Below, in pieces: positions 18,540 through 27,989 of a DNA stretch of 64,000 nucleotides. The stretch spans positions 1 to 64,000 of the forward strand of contig JAFZVE010000045.1 in assembly GCA_017617995.1 (NCBI GenBank). The letters are read 5' to 3'. The DNA comes from Clostridiales bacterium (lineage in GTDB: Bacteria; Bacillota; Clostridia; Saccharofermentanales; Saccharofermentanaceae). The position numbers were made by a program, and so were the translations under genes. How positions within the stretch are numbered: the first letter of the stretch is position 1; each line of letters starts with the position of its first letter. The notes under the pieces were generated by a model. It was not told the origin of the DNA. It was given only the letters and a program-made list of their open reading frames with translations, and did no database searches.

Positions 18540-19454
18540 ATGCTGGGAAGTATGTGTTACTGGATCTTTAATATGAGTATCGTCGCCTCATTTATGGGGC
18601 TTCTGGTACTGCTCATCCGAAGGATCAGAAGCATCCCGAGAAGGGTGCTCGTGTTCCTCTGGGCGATTCCGTTCCTTCGCATGTGCTTCCCTCTCGGGAT
18701 CAACAGTAAGTATAGTCTGATGAGTCTCATCTCCAGGTTCACCATGCGTACCGTCACGGTGTATCATCCGACAGACGATATCTCCATGTCCTTCTCCAAC
18801 GTACTCAGGCAGGCTGACAGTTATTCTCCGGTCACCTTCAAGGATGTTCTTCAGAGAAACGTCTTCGGGATCGCCGGTCTGATATGGTTGATCGGCGCCA
18901 TTTCGATCCTTCTGGTACTGATCACACTCTATGTGGCGACGATGCGCGAGATCAGAGATGCGTCTCTCTTGAGCGGGAATGTTTATCTTTCCTCTAAGGT
19001 CGGGAGCCCGGCTGTATATGGGATCCTCCGTCCCCGGATCATCCTTCCCGAATCGTATGCCGATCATGACTTGAAATATATCCTTCGTCACGAGCAGACG
19101 CACATCCGCCGTGTCGATAACCTCTGGAGGCTTCTCGGTTTTCTGGCTGCTGCCATCCACTGGTTCAATCCCCTCACCTGGGTATTTCTGAAAGCATTCC
19201 TTTCCGATCTGGAGCTTGCCTGCGACGAATCGGCCGTCGCCGCATACAGTGCCGAGGAACGGAAAGACTACGCGACCGCACTTTTGGACAGCGCGAAAAG
19301 CAGGAGTCTCTTTGTCTCTGCTTTTGGTGGAGCGAAAGTCCGGACGCGTATCGAAAATGTGCTGTCATATAAGAAGATGACGGCCATCTCCACCGCCGGG
19401 TTCACGATACTGATCCTGGCAATCATGTACACCCTGCTCACCAATGCAGGCTAA
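18540..19454 (+). CDS. BlaR1/MecR1-type M56 family membrane metallopeptidase
   Basis: 304 residues with membrane helices near residues 5-25, 33-52, 100-125 and 282-302. Between them lies a zinc peptidase site HEQTH (residues 184-188, HExxH), followed downstream by LELACDESAV, the usual third-ligand region of M56 enzymes. The C-terminal penicillin-sensor domain of BlaR1 is absent, and the protein ends just after the last helix, so the signal must be perceived otherwise. Predicted to cleave or trigger release of the BlaI-type repressor encoded 7 nt upstream. The following lipoprotein gene begins 16 nt downstream and could supply sensing or be the regulated target. Confidence 0.88.
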   Translation: MLGSMCYWIFNMSIVASFMGLLVLLIRRIRSIPRRVLVFLWAIPFLRMCFPLGINSKYSLMSLISRFTMRTVTVYHPTDDISMSFSNVLRQADSYSPVTFKDVLQRNVFGIAGLIWLIGAISILLVLITLYVATMREIRDASLLSGNVYLSSKVGSPAVYGILRPRIILPESYADHDLKYILRHEQTHIRRVDNLWRLLGFLAAAIHWFNPLTWVFLKAFLSDLELACDESAVAAYSAEERKDYATALLDSAKSRSLFVSAFGGAKVRTRIENVLSYKKMTAISTAGFTILILAIMYTLLTNAG

Positions 19455-19470
19455 AGAAAGGATGTTTACC

Positions 19471-20091
19471 ATGAGAAAAATCATAGCCGTATTATTGCTT
19501 ATTTGCATGCTCACGACGCTCGCCGCGTGCGCCGGAAAGAGGACCGGCACATCTTCGGAGGAAAAAGCGAAAATGGAAGAACTGTTCACCAAAGTATGTA
19601 CTGCCGACGAGGCGCTGAAGCTTTCGAAAGAATCAGATGTTGTCGTCATAGAAGATCTCTGTTGCACATCGGGAAAAGCTGTCTGGGATGACTTCTATAA
19701 GTCTGTCTCCGCAGGAAAATCCTCGTCTGTTCTCTGCGCACACTATTACACCTTAGACAAGGATCACATGAGTGAGGAACTCTACGAGCAGGAGAAAGAT
19801 GATTATCCGTGCCTGTACTTTACGCTTCTCGAGTACGACGGGAACGTGTTCTCGACCAAAGTCAGATTGAGTTCTTCGCAGAAAAATGAAAGAGAAGACA
19901 CATATAAGTATATCCAGCACTTCACCGGAAATGCACCTTCTACCGCACTGTACTCCACATATGATTACTATGTTCTTCTTGATGAGAAAGCGGAGACCTG
20001 GGAAGAGATCGAAGCCGGACTCTTCAGTTCACAATACGGTGCCAATCGCAAGCACGATACCATTTATTCAGATTTAAAATCCGATGAATAA
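19471..20091 (+). CDS. Hypothetical lipoprotein of the BlaI/M56 operon
   Basis: 206 residues from the ATG at 19471, with GAAAGG 9 nt upstream; upstream in-frame ATGs are badly spaced. The lipobox TLAAC gives Cys20. The mature part is a single soluble domain with no motif that I recognise; it contains the pair CC within VVIEDLCCTSGK and a run of surface-charged helices. Its placement as third gene after a repressor and an M56 peptidase lacking a sensor domain suggests that it is either the output or an accessory sensor of that system. This is inference from context only. Confidence 0.6.
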   Translation: MRKIIAVLLLICMLTTLAACAGKRTGTSSEEKAKMEELFTKVCTADEALKLSKESDVVVIEDLCCTSGKAVWDDFYKSVSAGKSSSVLCAHYYTLDKDHMSEELYEQEKDDYPCLYFTLLEYDGNVFSTKVRLSSSQKNEREDTYKYIQHFTGNAPSTALYSTYDYYVLLDEKAETWEEIEAGLFSSQYGANRKHDTIYSDLKSDE

Positions 20092-20206
20092 AACATAAGT
20101 ACAGTCAGTGTTCTGTTCTCTGATGGAAATAGCAGCGTGAGCCTCCCGGTTTTTCTTCCTCTACACTCTGGGTTATAATGGAGGTGTCGGGAAGGAGTCA
20201 TCGAAT

Positions 20207-21412
20207 ATGGGGACAACATGCAGTAGCTGTGGCGCATCACTTTTCTTTAATCCTGCTACGCAGGAAGTGACCTGCCGTGCCTGCGGAAGCTCCCGTCCTC
20301 CGGAAGAAGGTACGATCTCATCCGACACTTCTTCGGCACCCGTCCCGGCCAGCGCCTCAAAAGTCCGGCAGAAGATCCAAAATCAGTTCCGATACACCTG
20401 CAGTTCCTGTGGAGGCCAGGTGATCGTCAGCGAGCAGGAAACATCGACGACCTGCATCTACTGCGGAAGCGCAAGTGTCGTACCCAGTCGGATCACGGAA
20501 GAGAACAGACCGGACTATATCCTGCCGTTTCAGATCACTAGAGAACAGGCGATAGAGAAGATCCGGGAACACAGCAGGCAGGGGGTCCTTGTGCCGAAAG
20601 AGTTCACTTCCATTGATCCGGAGACTATCCGCGGAGTCTATATCCCCTACTGGCTGGTCGATGTCTATCACGCAGAGGCCGTCGTGATCTGCGGAGAGAA
20701 GGGTGACGGGGAGAACATGGTGCCCTACTATTTCGGTCGTGCCGGTACCGTTACGATCAAAGACCTCCCGATCGAATCCTCCTCCGCTTTACGGGATGAC
20801 TGTTCAGATAAGGTGGGGCCTTTCACGATGTATAAGCTTAAACCTTTCTCGGAAGACTACCTTCTCGGTTTCTATTCCGACATGTCGGACATCTCGTATA
20901 TCCAGCTCCGCCGCTCCATCAGGAAGAAGACCGGTAAATACTTCGCCCTGCGCGCTCTTATTGATATCCGGGCCGCGAACAAGAATATCCTCAAGGAAGA
21001 TCACTCGACTCTGATCGACAGAGACCTCAAGTATGCCCTCCTTCCTGTATGGTTCGTCACGGTCAATTACAGTGGAAAACCGCATACCATCCTCGTTAAT
21101 GGCGAAACCGGGAAGGTCGTATGCGGTCTTCCGTGGGATAAGAAGCGGCTCCTTTCTATTATTCTCGGGGCCGGTACCGCCATCGGAATTCTCACCGGGC
21201 TCCTCTGTTCGCTTTACTATGGGAGTCTCTCATCGAGGGATTTTGACGAGCACGCGACCGGTTTTTTCCTCACGGTAATCATTTTATCGTTTATCCTAAG
21301 TACCATCTGTTTTCTCATCGGAGCGGTGAAATACCATAGCGCCTCCAGGCAGTTGGAACTGACGCAGGATCAAAGCGTCTTCCAATTTTCTAAGAAAAGG
21401 CAGGGCGATTGA
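20207..21412 (+). CDS. Zinc-ribbon membrane protein (TFIIB-type ribbon pair)
   Basis: 401 residues. Two zinc ribbons at the N-terminus, CSSC...CRAC (about residues 5-27) and CSSC...CIYC (about 65-86), are followed by a soluble domain with the segments ILPFQITREQAIEKI and IRGVYIPYWLVDVYHA. Two membrane helices lie near 318-340 and 350-375. The layout equals that of the larger protein at 60493, which suggests paralogy. The ribbons look structural. The name TFIIB-like refers to the ribbon pattern only; a role in transcription is not implied. A TATAAT box lies at 20174-20179 and AAGGAG 9 nt before the ATG. The next gene follows 1 nt after its stop. Confidence 0.7.
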   Translation: MGTTCSSCGASLFFNPATQEVTCRACGSSRPPEEGTISSDTSSAPVPASASKVRQKIQNQFRYTCSSCGGQVIVSEQETSTTCIYCGSASVVPSRITEENRPDYILPFQITREQAIEKIREHSRQGVLVPKEFTSIDPETIRGVYIPYWLVDVYHAEAVVICGEKGDGENMVPYYFGRAGTVTIKDLPIESSSALRDDCSDKVGPFTMYKLKPFSEDYLLGFYSDMSDISYIQLRRSIRKKTGKYFALRALIDIRAANKNILKEDHSTLIDRDLKYALLPVWFVTVNYSGKPHTILVNGETGKVVCGLPWDKKRLLSIILGAGTAIGILTGLLCSLYYGSLSSRDFDEHATGFFLTVIILSFILSTICFLIGAVKYHSASRQLELTQDQSVFQFSKKRQGD

Positions 21413-21413
21413 T

Positions 21414-21749
21414 ATGAGATCATTTGTAATCTTCCTCCTCTACGCTCTGATCGGAACCATCGCTGGATCCAGTCTTGTCTTCATGATTGTCAGTATCCGC
21501 CTGTCCAGATGCAATCGTCTCGGCGAGAAGAAAAAGAAGACGCTTCCCGACAAGTTCCAGTGTCACATCGACGTCAGTCAGGACAATATGAAAGGCAGTG
21601 AGTATATAAACAGAGGATTTATCCGTGAGAATATGGAGTATCTGGTGAATCGTCCGGAATATCTGAAGGCCGCCGACCATGCGCTCTACATGAAGGACTC
21701 TGACAAAGTCAGGCACGACAGAGGCGCATCCGGTCAGGGCAAAAAGTAA
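21414..21749 (+). CDS. Small single-pass membrane protein
   Basis: 111 residues with an N-terminal membrane helix (residues 4-28), a basic stretch with KKKK at about 39-42, and a helical soluble tail. The start is 1 nt after the stop of the zinc-ribbon membrane protein, so translation is probably coupled and the two may act together at the membrane. I do not recognise a family. Confidence 0.55.
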   Translation: MRSFVIFLLYALIGTIAGSSLVFMIVSIRLSRCNRLGEKKKKTLPDKFQCHIDVSQDNMKGSEYINRGFIRENMEYLVNRPEYLKAADHALYMKDSDKVRHDRGASGQGKK

Positions 21750-21805
21750 CTTTCTCTCACAAGCGAAAACTGAACATTTCTACTATTTGACGGGAGATCG
21801 AAACG

Positions 21806-23659
21806 ATGGAATTCTATGCAGAACTTCGCCTGCGCGGTGATGAATATAACGATGGATACGGAAACGGACTGACACTCTCCGGAAGCTCGACGGTACGAGA
21901 TCTCGAGGAGGTAAGTAAGAGCGCCGAGGAGACGGTGTACCGCACGAAGCAGGGACATACGCTTCGAGTCCGACACGAGATAAAAGGCGATGTAACAGTG
22001 TTTCACACCGTGTTCGAGAACACTACTTCCAAAGAGGCGACGATCGAGCTTCTCAGCAGTTTTGCGATCCGTGACCTGGATGTCGACCGGATGCACCGCG
22101 CGACCTCCTTCTGGAGCGCAGAAGGAAAACTCCTCTCTCAGGATCTGGTGGAATTAAACATGGAAAAATCATGGGCGAACCATGGTTTCCGCATCGAGAA
22201 ATTCGGTCAGGCCGGGAGCATGCCGGTCCGTAAGTTCTTCCCGTTTATCGTACTCGAAAACAAAAAGACGGGATCATTCATCGGCGCCCAGCTCTATCTG
22301 GCCTCAAGCTGGCAGATCGAAGTGATCCGTAACCGGGAAACGGTATCGCTCCATGGAGGAATCACGGACAGAGATTTCGGACAGTGGTACAAGACGGTCC
22401 GGCCCGGTGAATCCTTCGAGAGTCCGAAGGCTGTGATCGCCGAGGGCACCTCGCTACTTGAAGTCTGCGACAAACTGGTAAAAGCACAGGCACCCAATAT
22501 CGCCAATCCCGACCGGGATCTTCCCGTGATCTTCAACGAATACTGCACCACATGGGGTTCACCCTCCTTCGAAAACCTCGAGAAAACGGCGAAGAGGATC
22601 GAGGACAGCGGCATCCGTTACCTCGTGATCGACTGCGGCTGGTATAAGAAAACGGACGACGAGAACTGGTTCGTCACCGCAGGAGACTGGAACCCGAGTC
22701 CAGTGCTTTTCCCGGATGGGATCAAGGCCGCGACAGACATGATCCGAAGCCATGGATTCATCCCCGGTATCTGGTTCGAGATGGAAAACTGTGGAAAGGC
22801 ATCCGAACTGTATCAGAAAACGGAACTTCTCCAGACCCGGGACGGTTTCCCGGTCACGGTAGGCACGCGTCGTTTCCTCGATCTTCGGAAGAAAGAGGTC
22901 TGGGACTATCTTGATGAGAAGGTCCTGAAACTTCTGAAAGAGAATGATTTCGGGTATCTGAAAGTGGACTATAATGAGAACATGGGCGCAGGTGTCGATG
23001 GCGAAGAAAGCTTCGGCGAAGGCGTTCGTAAGTCAGTACTTCGGAGTCAGGACTATTTCCGCCATCTGTCGGAAGAACTGCCGGACCTCGTGATCGAGAA
23101 CTGTGCGAGCGGCGGACATCGCCTCGAGCCTTCCATGATGGAGCTGGTATCACAGGCGAGTTTCTCGGATGCGCATGAGTGCACGACGATCCCGCTGATC
23201 GCAGCCAATCTCCATCGTCTGATCCGGCCGGAGCAGAGCCAGATCTGGGCCGTCCTGCGGAAGAACGACTCCACCGACAGGATCCTCTATACCCTGACCG
23301 CGGCGTTCCTCGGAAGACTCTGTCTCTCCGGCGAAGTCTTCGATCTTTCGGAAGAACAGTGGAATCTCGCACTTCAAGGGATCCGTTTCTATCAGAAAGT
23401 CAGCGGGATCATCCGCGACGGCAGGACTACTGTCATCGAGACACCGCTTCAGGACTACACAAGACCGATGGGGTATCAGGTCGTTTTACGTGAGTGTGAA
23501 AAGGAAGCGCTCCTGATCGTGCACACCTTCGAGGGCGGTGCAAACCCGGACCTTACTCCCCTCCTTGGCGGTTGGGAAGTAAAAGAGGCTTTCGGTTCCG
23601 ACCTCACTTCTGATTTCCAGGGTAAGGTCTTCCTGCTCGAGCGTCCCTCTTCCCTCTGA
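21806..23659 (+). CDS. Alpha-galactosidase (GH36)
   Basis: 617 residues of the GH36 clan-D fold. The nucleophile motif YLKVDYNENMG contains D388, and the acid/base is D455 in SQASFSDAHECT. The upstream substrate-binding segments YLVIDCGWY and GIWFEMENC are also conserved. Normal GH36 enzymes are about 700-750 residues; this one has a shorter N-terminal beta-sandwich domain, although the ATG at 21806 carries a proper GGGAG site, so it is not an artefact of start choice. No signal peptide, so it acts on imported oligosaccharides such as raffinose or melibiose in the cytoplasm. No sugar transporter is adjacent. Confidence 0.92.
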   Translation: MEFYAELRLRGDEYNDGYGNGLTLSGSSTVRDLEEVSKSAEETVYRTKQGHTLRVRHEIKGDVTVFHTVFENTTSKEATIELLSSFAIRDLDVDRMHRATSFWSAEGKLLSQDLVELNMEKSWANHGFRIEKFGQAGSMPVRKFFPFIVLENKKTGSFIGAQLYLASSWQIEVIRNRETVSLHGGITDRDFGQWYKTVRPGESFESPKAVIAEGTSLLEVCDKLVKAQAPNIANPDRDLPVIFNEYCTTWGSPSFENLEKTAKRIEDSGIRYLVIDCGWYKKTDDENWFVTAGDWNPSPVLFPDGIKAATDMIRSHGFIPGIWFEMENCGKASELYQKTELLQTRDGFPVTVGTRRFLDLRKKEVWDYLDEKVLKLLKENDFGYLKVDYNENMGAGVDGEESFGEGVRKSVLRSQDYFRHLSEELPDLVIENCASGGHRLEPSMMELVSQASFSDAHECTTIPLIAANLHRLIRPEQSQIWAVLRKNDSTDRILYTLTAAFLGRLCLSGEVFDLSEEQWNLALQGIRFYQKVSGIIRDGRTTVIETPLQDYTRPMGYQVVLRECEKEALLIVHTFEGGANPDLTPLLGGWEVKEAFGSDLTSDFQGKVFLLERPSSL

Positions 23660-23686
23660 TCCCGGCTGCATTCCGGTTCATGAGGT

Positions 23687-25453
23687 TTATTCTCTGGTGA
23701 AAAATCCGTAGACCAGAGGGCTCATCTCGCCTGAGGCGAACTCGTGGATCTTCCCGTTGATCTCGACGCGGTAGATCGGGAAAAGATATTTCCGGTTGTA
23801 CGACGGGTCTGTCACCTCGGCGGTCTCCCCGGTGTTTTCCCACTTATAGTCGAAGATATTCACGCCGAAAACATCTGCATTCCCCTCGACGCCGCTCGTG
23901 ATAAACTTCCATTTTCCGCTGGTCGAAGCCGGTTCCTGCTTGGGCATCACGACCTCTTCTTTGGCCTGCGGCATCGCGGAGACTTCCTGCATCTTTACAG
24001 GGTCAAAGTTATACTCCTCCCGGATATACCTGATGTAGTCAAAGTCCGGTTCCACTTCTTCTCCCCACTCGATCTCCCGCTCCGGGATGTGCAAACGGCA
24101 ATGATATCCGCGCATGATCCCTTTACACGAATCTCCATAGGGGTTATCCAGTTCCGGTGTGAGAATAATCGCATCCCTCATGGAATTGTGCTCGGCATAG
24201 GCAAAAAGGACTCGGGTCTTCTGCATCAACCACAGAAGGATGTTCAGATACTCCCACCACAGGATTGTTGTGCTGACATTATTCTTCGCCCGGAACGTGA
24301 TGTATGTCCAGGACGTACCTTCGGCCTCGCCATACTCCATCACGCAGGGGACTTCCTCCGTGTAGAGCTCGTCGTACTCCTTCATCGCCGACTCGATCTC
24401 ACTGACCGGCACATTCTGAAGGAAGATGCGCTTGAAGTAATAGTTGAGACCCGGTGTCTCCAGATATCTCTCGACGAGTTCTTTTGCATACTTCAGTCCT
24501 GCGCCGGTGATCTCCCGGCACTCCTTGATCGCCAGGATCTTCTGATCCTGAGCGGCCAGTGAACTGATCCGGTTCCTCTGCGGGATGGAGAGCTTATTGA
24601 GGAATGACCGCAGATAGGCATCGTATCTGACCGGATCGGCCTCGATCTCAGCCATCTTCTGCTGTATTTCCGCGATGCTTTCCTGCACGACAGAAGAAGG
24701 ACGCGACGGCGCACTCACGGCCGAAGAAGGAGCATTTCGGGAAGGAGCTGCAGCCGGCTTTCCGGATGGGACGGACGGCGCGGGGCGGGATCCATCCCCA
24801 TTCACAAATACCGGCGCTTCTCCCGGTACGCCGGTCTCCGACGGCAGGACCTCGACCACCGGCAGTCTCCCGTTTTTCTTGGTAAATACCAGCGAGCGCG
24901 TAAGAACATCCGCCGCATTGGACGTGAGCATATTCAGAAACAGGTTCCCCTTCTCGCCGTTTCCCTTGAAATAGAGAAGAATCGTCCTGTTCTTGCCTAC
25001 ACATGAATAACTCTCGTAGGAAGAGACCGGAAAGGCTTCGGTTCCGCCTTTTTTGTATTTCACCGTGAGATTACGCGCATCGAGCTCCAGACACTCGACC
25101 TTGTGGTCGAATCGAGCTCTTGCAACCACGATCGTGATGCCGATCCCGATGGCAAGCGCGATGGCCGAAGGCCACCAGACCATCTCCTTCGTTCCCGCAT
25201 AGATCGCGACAACCAGGACCTCAGGGATGACGATACAGACGAGCGAGGCCACCATAATAGTCACCATGATCTTGATGGCCCTGGATTTCTTGTAAGGATA
25301 GTACACCTGATACGTCGGATTCATGACGTTGGGCTTCTCCTGCTTATTCTTCTTGCTCACCATGATGATCAAGATGGCAATTATGAAATAGAAGTACATC
25401 CCCGGAAGTACCAGCGATGTCATACTGATCAATACCACGAGTCCCTGTTCCAT
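23687..25453 (-). CDS. Membrane protein with L7/L12 C-terminal-like segment
   Basis: 588 residues. Membrane helices lie near 8-32, 60-85 and 90-110. A soluble region then follows, with a Pro/Ser/Ala-rich linker at about 215-255 and a helical region. At about residues 306-327, IKECREITGAGLKYAKELV closely matches the helix-turn-helix core of ribosomal protein bL12 C-terminal domains (VREITGLGLKEAKDLV). The C-terminal 200 residues form a separate domain of unknown type ending near SPLVYGFF. The L12-like module may bind a GTPase or a related partner, but this is inference. The family is otherwise unrecognised. It is convergent with the galactosidase gene, which ends 27 nt away. Confidence 0.6.
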   Translation of the reverse strand: MEQGLVVLISMTSLVLPGMYFYFIIAILIIMVSKKNKQEKPNVMNPTYQVYYPYKKSRAIKIMVTIMVASLVCIVIPEVLVVAIYAGTKEMVWWPSAIALAIGIGITIVVARARFDHKVECLELDARNLTVKYKKGGTEAFPVSSYESYSCVGKNRTILLYFKGNGEKGNLFLNMLTSNAADVLTRSLVFTKKNGRLPVVEVLPSETGVPGEAPVFVNGDGSRPAPSVPSGKPAAAPSRNAPSSAVSAPSRPSSVVQESIAEIQQKMAEIEADPVRYDAYLRSFLNKLSIPQRNRISSLAAQDQKILAIKECREITGAGLKYAKELVERYLETPGLNYYFKRIFLQNVPVSEIESAMKEYDELYTEEVPCVMEYGEAEGTSWTYITFRAKNNVSTTILWWEYLNILLWLMQKTRVLFAYAEHNSMRDAIILTPELDNPYGDSCKGIMRGYHCRLHIPEREIEWGEEVEPDFDYIRYIREEYNFDPVKMQEVSAMPQAKEEVVMPKQEPASTSGKWKFITSGVEGNADVFGVNIFDYKWENTGETAEVTDPSYNRKYLFPIYRVEINGKIHEFASGEMSPLVYGFFTRE

Positions 25454-25634
25454 ACGAATCCTACATTTCCTACAAGATTATCTTCTCCATTATACTACCA
25501 GTCGCAATTCTTCACCTTCGTCTCCCGCATATCGGGGAATGTAACTTTTTTCTGACTGTAAATGTCAATACTGTCACTTGCACACTCGTCCTCTTTCGTA
25601 TAATCGTCGTATCAATTTTGTGAGGTGTTGGGAG

Positions 25635-27818
25635 ATGCACATTTTCAAGAGAACGTGCAGTGCGCTGATGGCAGGTGCGCTCACGGTTTCCATGCTGGCC
25701 GCGTCCGGCTGCGGGAAACAGGAAAACAAAATCAATTCTAAGGGGAACGACGCCGGGATCTCAGATGACATATCCGGATCCGATGAAGATAAGGTTCTTT
25801 CCTCCGGAAATGACAAGAGCACAGATCCTTCGGATAACGGAAGCAGTCCTTCTTCTGCGCTACAGGATCCGATCGCACAGCAGGCCCTCGAGGTGGCTTC
25901 TGATCTCGGTGTCGATGAAGAAGAACTTCATGGAAAGTACGAACTCTTCCTTAAGTATTCCGACTGCGTAGTCAATAATCCGAAACTCGGTGAATACAGA
26001 GCCTATGCGCTTCATCTGTTCCCGCTCGTCGCAGATCATCTGACCGCCGAGAATGAAGCTTTTTTCATGGAGAAACTGAAAGCTCTTCAGATGGAGTCCA
26101 TGATGCTCGAAAGCGCGGCCGGAGAATTCTATCAACTGAATGATAAGATCCGCATCGTCGGCGACGGGATCTGCTATGCCAACGAAGGCACATATACTGT
26201 TGCTTTTCACGAACTGACACACTTCGTCGATGCTTTTGTCGATGGCGAGAAAAAAGATGACGTGTACTACGTCGGAGAGCATTTCGCTTCCGAGGAGGAG
26301 CTGGCCGAAGAGGACTGGAATCTTCTGCACGGCACCTACGAGGCAAGCTTCATTACTGAAGGCGGCGCCGAGCTATACATGGCCAAGTACTTCTCGAAAA
26401 ATCCCCAATCATATTACTGTGCAGTGAGTTTCCTGACGGGCCTTGAATGGATCTACGGAAGCGAAGCGCTTGACAATCTTTTCTTCAGCAGCGATTCATC
26501 CATGAAGTTTATCGGGATGCTCGAGGACGCAGGATACACCTGTGAGCAGATCTGCAACGTATTTGATTCATTTAATTACTACACATACTACCGAGGCGAG
26601 ATGCCCGAGGGTGCAGTCCGCTTCGAGGATGTTCTCATCGACCTTTACGAGCACGTAAAAGGACCGGACTGGAAGGACGATATGGTCTTCTTCCAGATCC
26701 TCTGGCAGATCAATCAGGCCTTCTGGCAAGACATCGGACTTTGCCACACACAGCTCGATTTCCCGGACCTGTGGACCTACACAGACTCCGTACTTTCCCT
26801 CATCGACCAGGGCGCAAATCCTCCCACACAGACCATCCTTCAGGTCCTTATCCTTGACGACAAGCCGTACTATGTCGTCGGACTGACTCTCTCGGATGAG
26901 TACGATTCGGACCTGCCGACCACACTCCTCATCGACTACGATTTCGATGAAGCGAAGATCCTCGGGTACGAGTACTATGTCCACGATTTTCCGGACACTG
27001 TCCCGCAGGGCATTTCCTCGTCAGAGGAATTGGATGAGAAGCTGGCATCTCTCCCCCGGGATCATTCCGCGGCGCACTGTCAGACCGCCTATTCCGGGTC
27101 ATCGGATCTGCAGAGCGTCTACGATCGTGCGGCCGAGATCGGAAACAAGTACGGCGTATTCATCTATCTCGGTGAGAGTCTCCCGTCCTATGTCGAGCAT
27201 GGAAATGATATCGGGCAATCTGACCATTATGAGATGGCGCTCGATCAGATCGAAGACGTGCTCTCGCAATTCCCGGACGGGTATTTCGACCAGTTTGCCT
27301 ACGGCGCTTATACCGGTCTTGAGCTCGATCTCGGATACTGGATGCTCTGGAACGAGCTCGAAGTGTATGCGACCGATGCCGGATATGTCATGACCTGTCC
27401 CATCGAGTGCAAAAATGAAAATGAACTTTCTAAGGTTTCTTCTCTTCTTCTCGATGCGATCTTCTCTGCGACGGATCTGAAACTCAAGTATTACTTCGAG
27501 AATTTCGAGGACCCGGCCTTCTCGGAGGCGATCTGGATCACATATAATCCGGATCACTTCACCTATGTCGGCTTCTCGGATACAGACTGGGAACGAGAGA
27601 TCTACGAAGAGAATAAAGCGTACTTTACGACCTTCACGGCGATGCGCTATGCGCCGAAAGACCGCTCCCAGCTCATGACCAGCCTTATGGAAAATCAGGA
27701 ACTCGCCGACCCCTGTATCCGGAAAGCCGAGTACTACAGCCGCTGCATCCGCGAAGCCTTTGACGACAGTACCTGGCCTGAGAAGACCACCTGGGAAGAC
27801 GCACTCGCAAAGCAGTGA
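25635..27818 (+). CDS. Lipoprotein with gluzincin-type HExxH metallopeptidase signature
   Basis: 727 residues from the ATG at 25635, preceded by GAGGTG; the longer frame lacks a site. The signal peptide has lipobox AASGC (Cys26) and is followed by an acidic Ser/Asp linker to about residue 75. TVAFHELTHFVDAFV gives an HExxH zinc site at 192-196, and ITEGGAELYM supplies the putative third ligand E242, 46 residues on. Together these form a gluzincin-like signature. The remaining 480 residues have no recognisable peptidase family match. Predicted as a surface-anchored zinc peptidase of unknown substrate; the enzymatic role is inferred from the motif only. Confidence 0.65.
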   Translation: MHIFKRTCSALMAGALTVSMLAASGCGKQENKINSKGNDAGISDDISGSDEDKVLSSGNDKSTDPSDNGSSPSSALQDPIAQQALEVASDLGVDEEELHGKYELFLKYSDCVVNNPKLGEYRAYALHLFPLVADHLTAENEAFFMEKLKALQMESMMLESAAGEFYQLNDKIRIVGDGICYANEGTYTVAFHELTHFVDAFVDGEKKDDVYYVGEHFASEEELAEEDWNLLHGTYEASFITEGGAELYMAKYFSKNPQSYYCAVSFLTGLEWIYGSEALDNLFFSSDSSMKFIGMLEDAGYTCEQICNVFDSFNYYTYYRGEMPEGAVRFEDVLIDLYEHVKGPDWKDDMVFFQILWQINQAFWQDIGLCHTQLDFPDLWTYTDSVLSLIDQGANPPTQTILQVLILDDKPYYVVGLTLSDEYDSDLPTTLLIDYDFDEAKILGYEYYVHDFPDTVPQGISSSEELDEKLASLPRDHSAAHCQTAYSGSSDLQSVYDRAAEIGNKYGVFIYLGESLPSYVEHGNDIGQSDHYEMALDQIEDVLSQFPDGYFDQFAYGAYTGLELDLGYWMLWNELEVYATDAGYVMTCPIECKNENELSKVSSLLLDAIFSATDLKLKYYFENFEDPAFSEAIWITYNPDHFTYVGFSDTDWEREIYEENKAYFTTFTAMRYAPKDRSQLMTSLMENQELADPCIRKAEYYSRCIREAFDDSTWPEKTTWEDALAKQ

Positions 27819-27989
27819 CAGAATCGCGTTTTTCCTCATCAGAAGTGCCGGACTCACATATCCTGTACGCCAGCCAATCCATACCATCAGTAGAATTAAA
27901 ATTCTTCGATTGGTATTAGCAGTCTGTTCCATTTCGGACACACCTACGATATCATTAGGACAGATGATGAGCAAAGGAGTGGCACGAAC

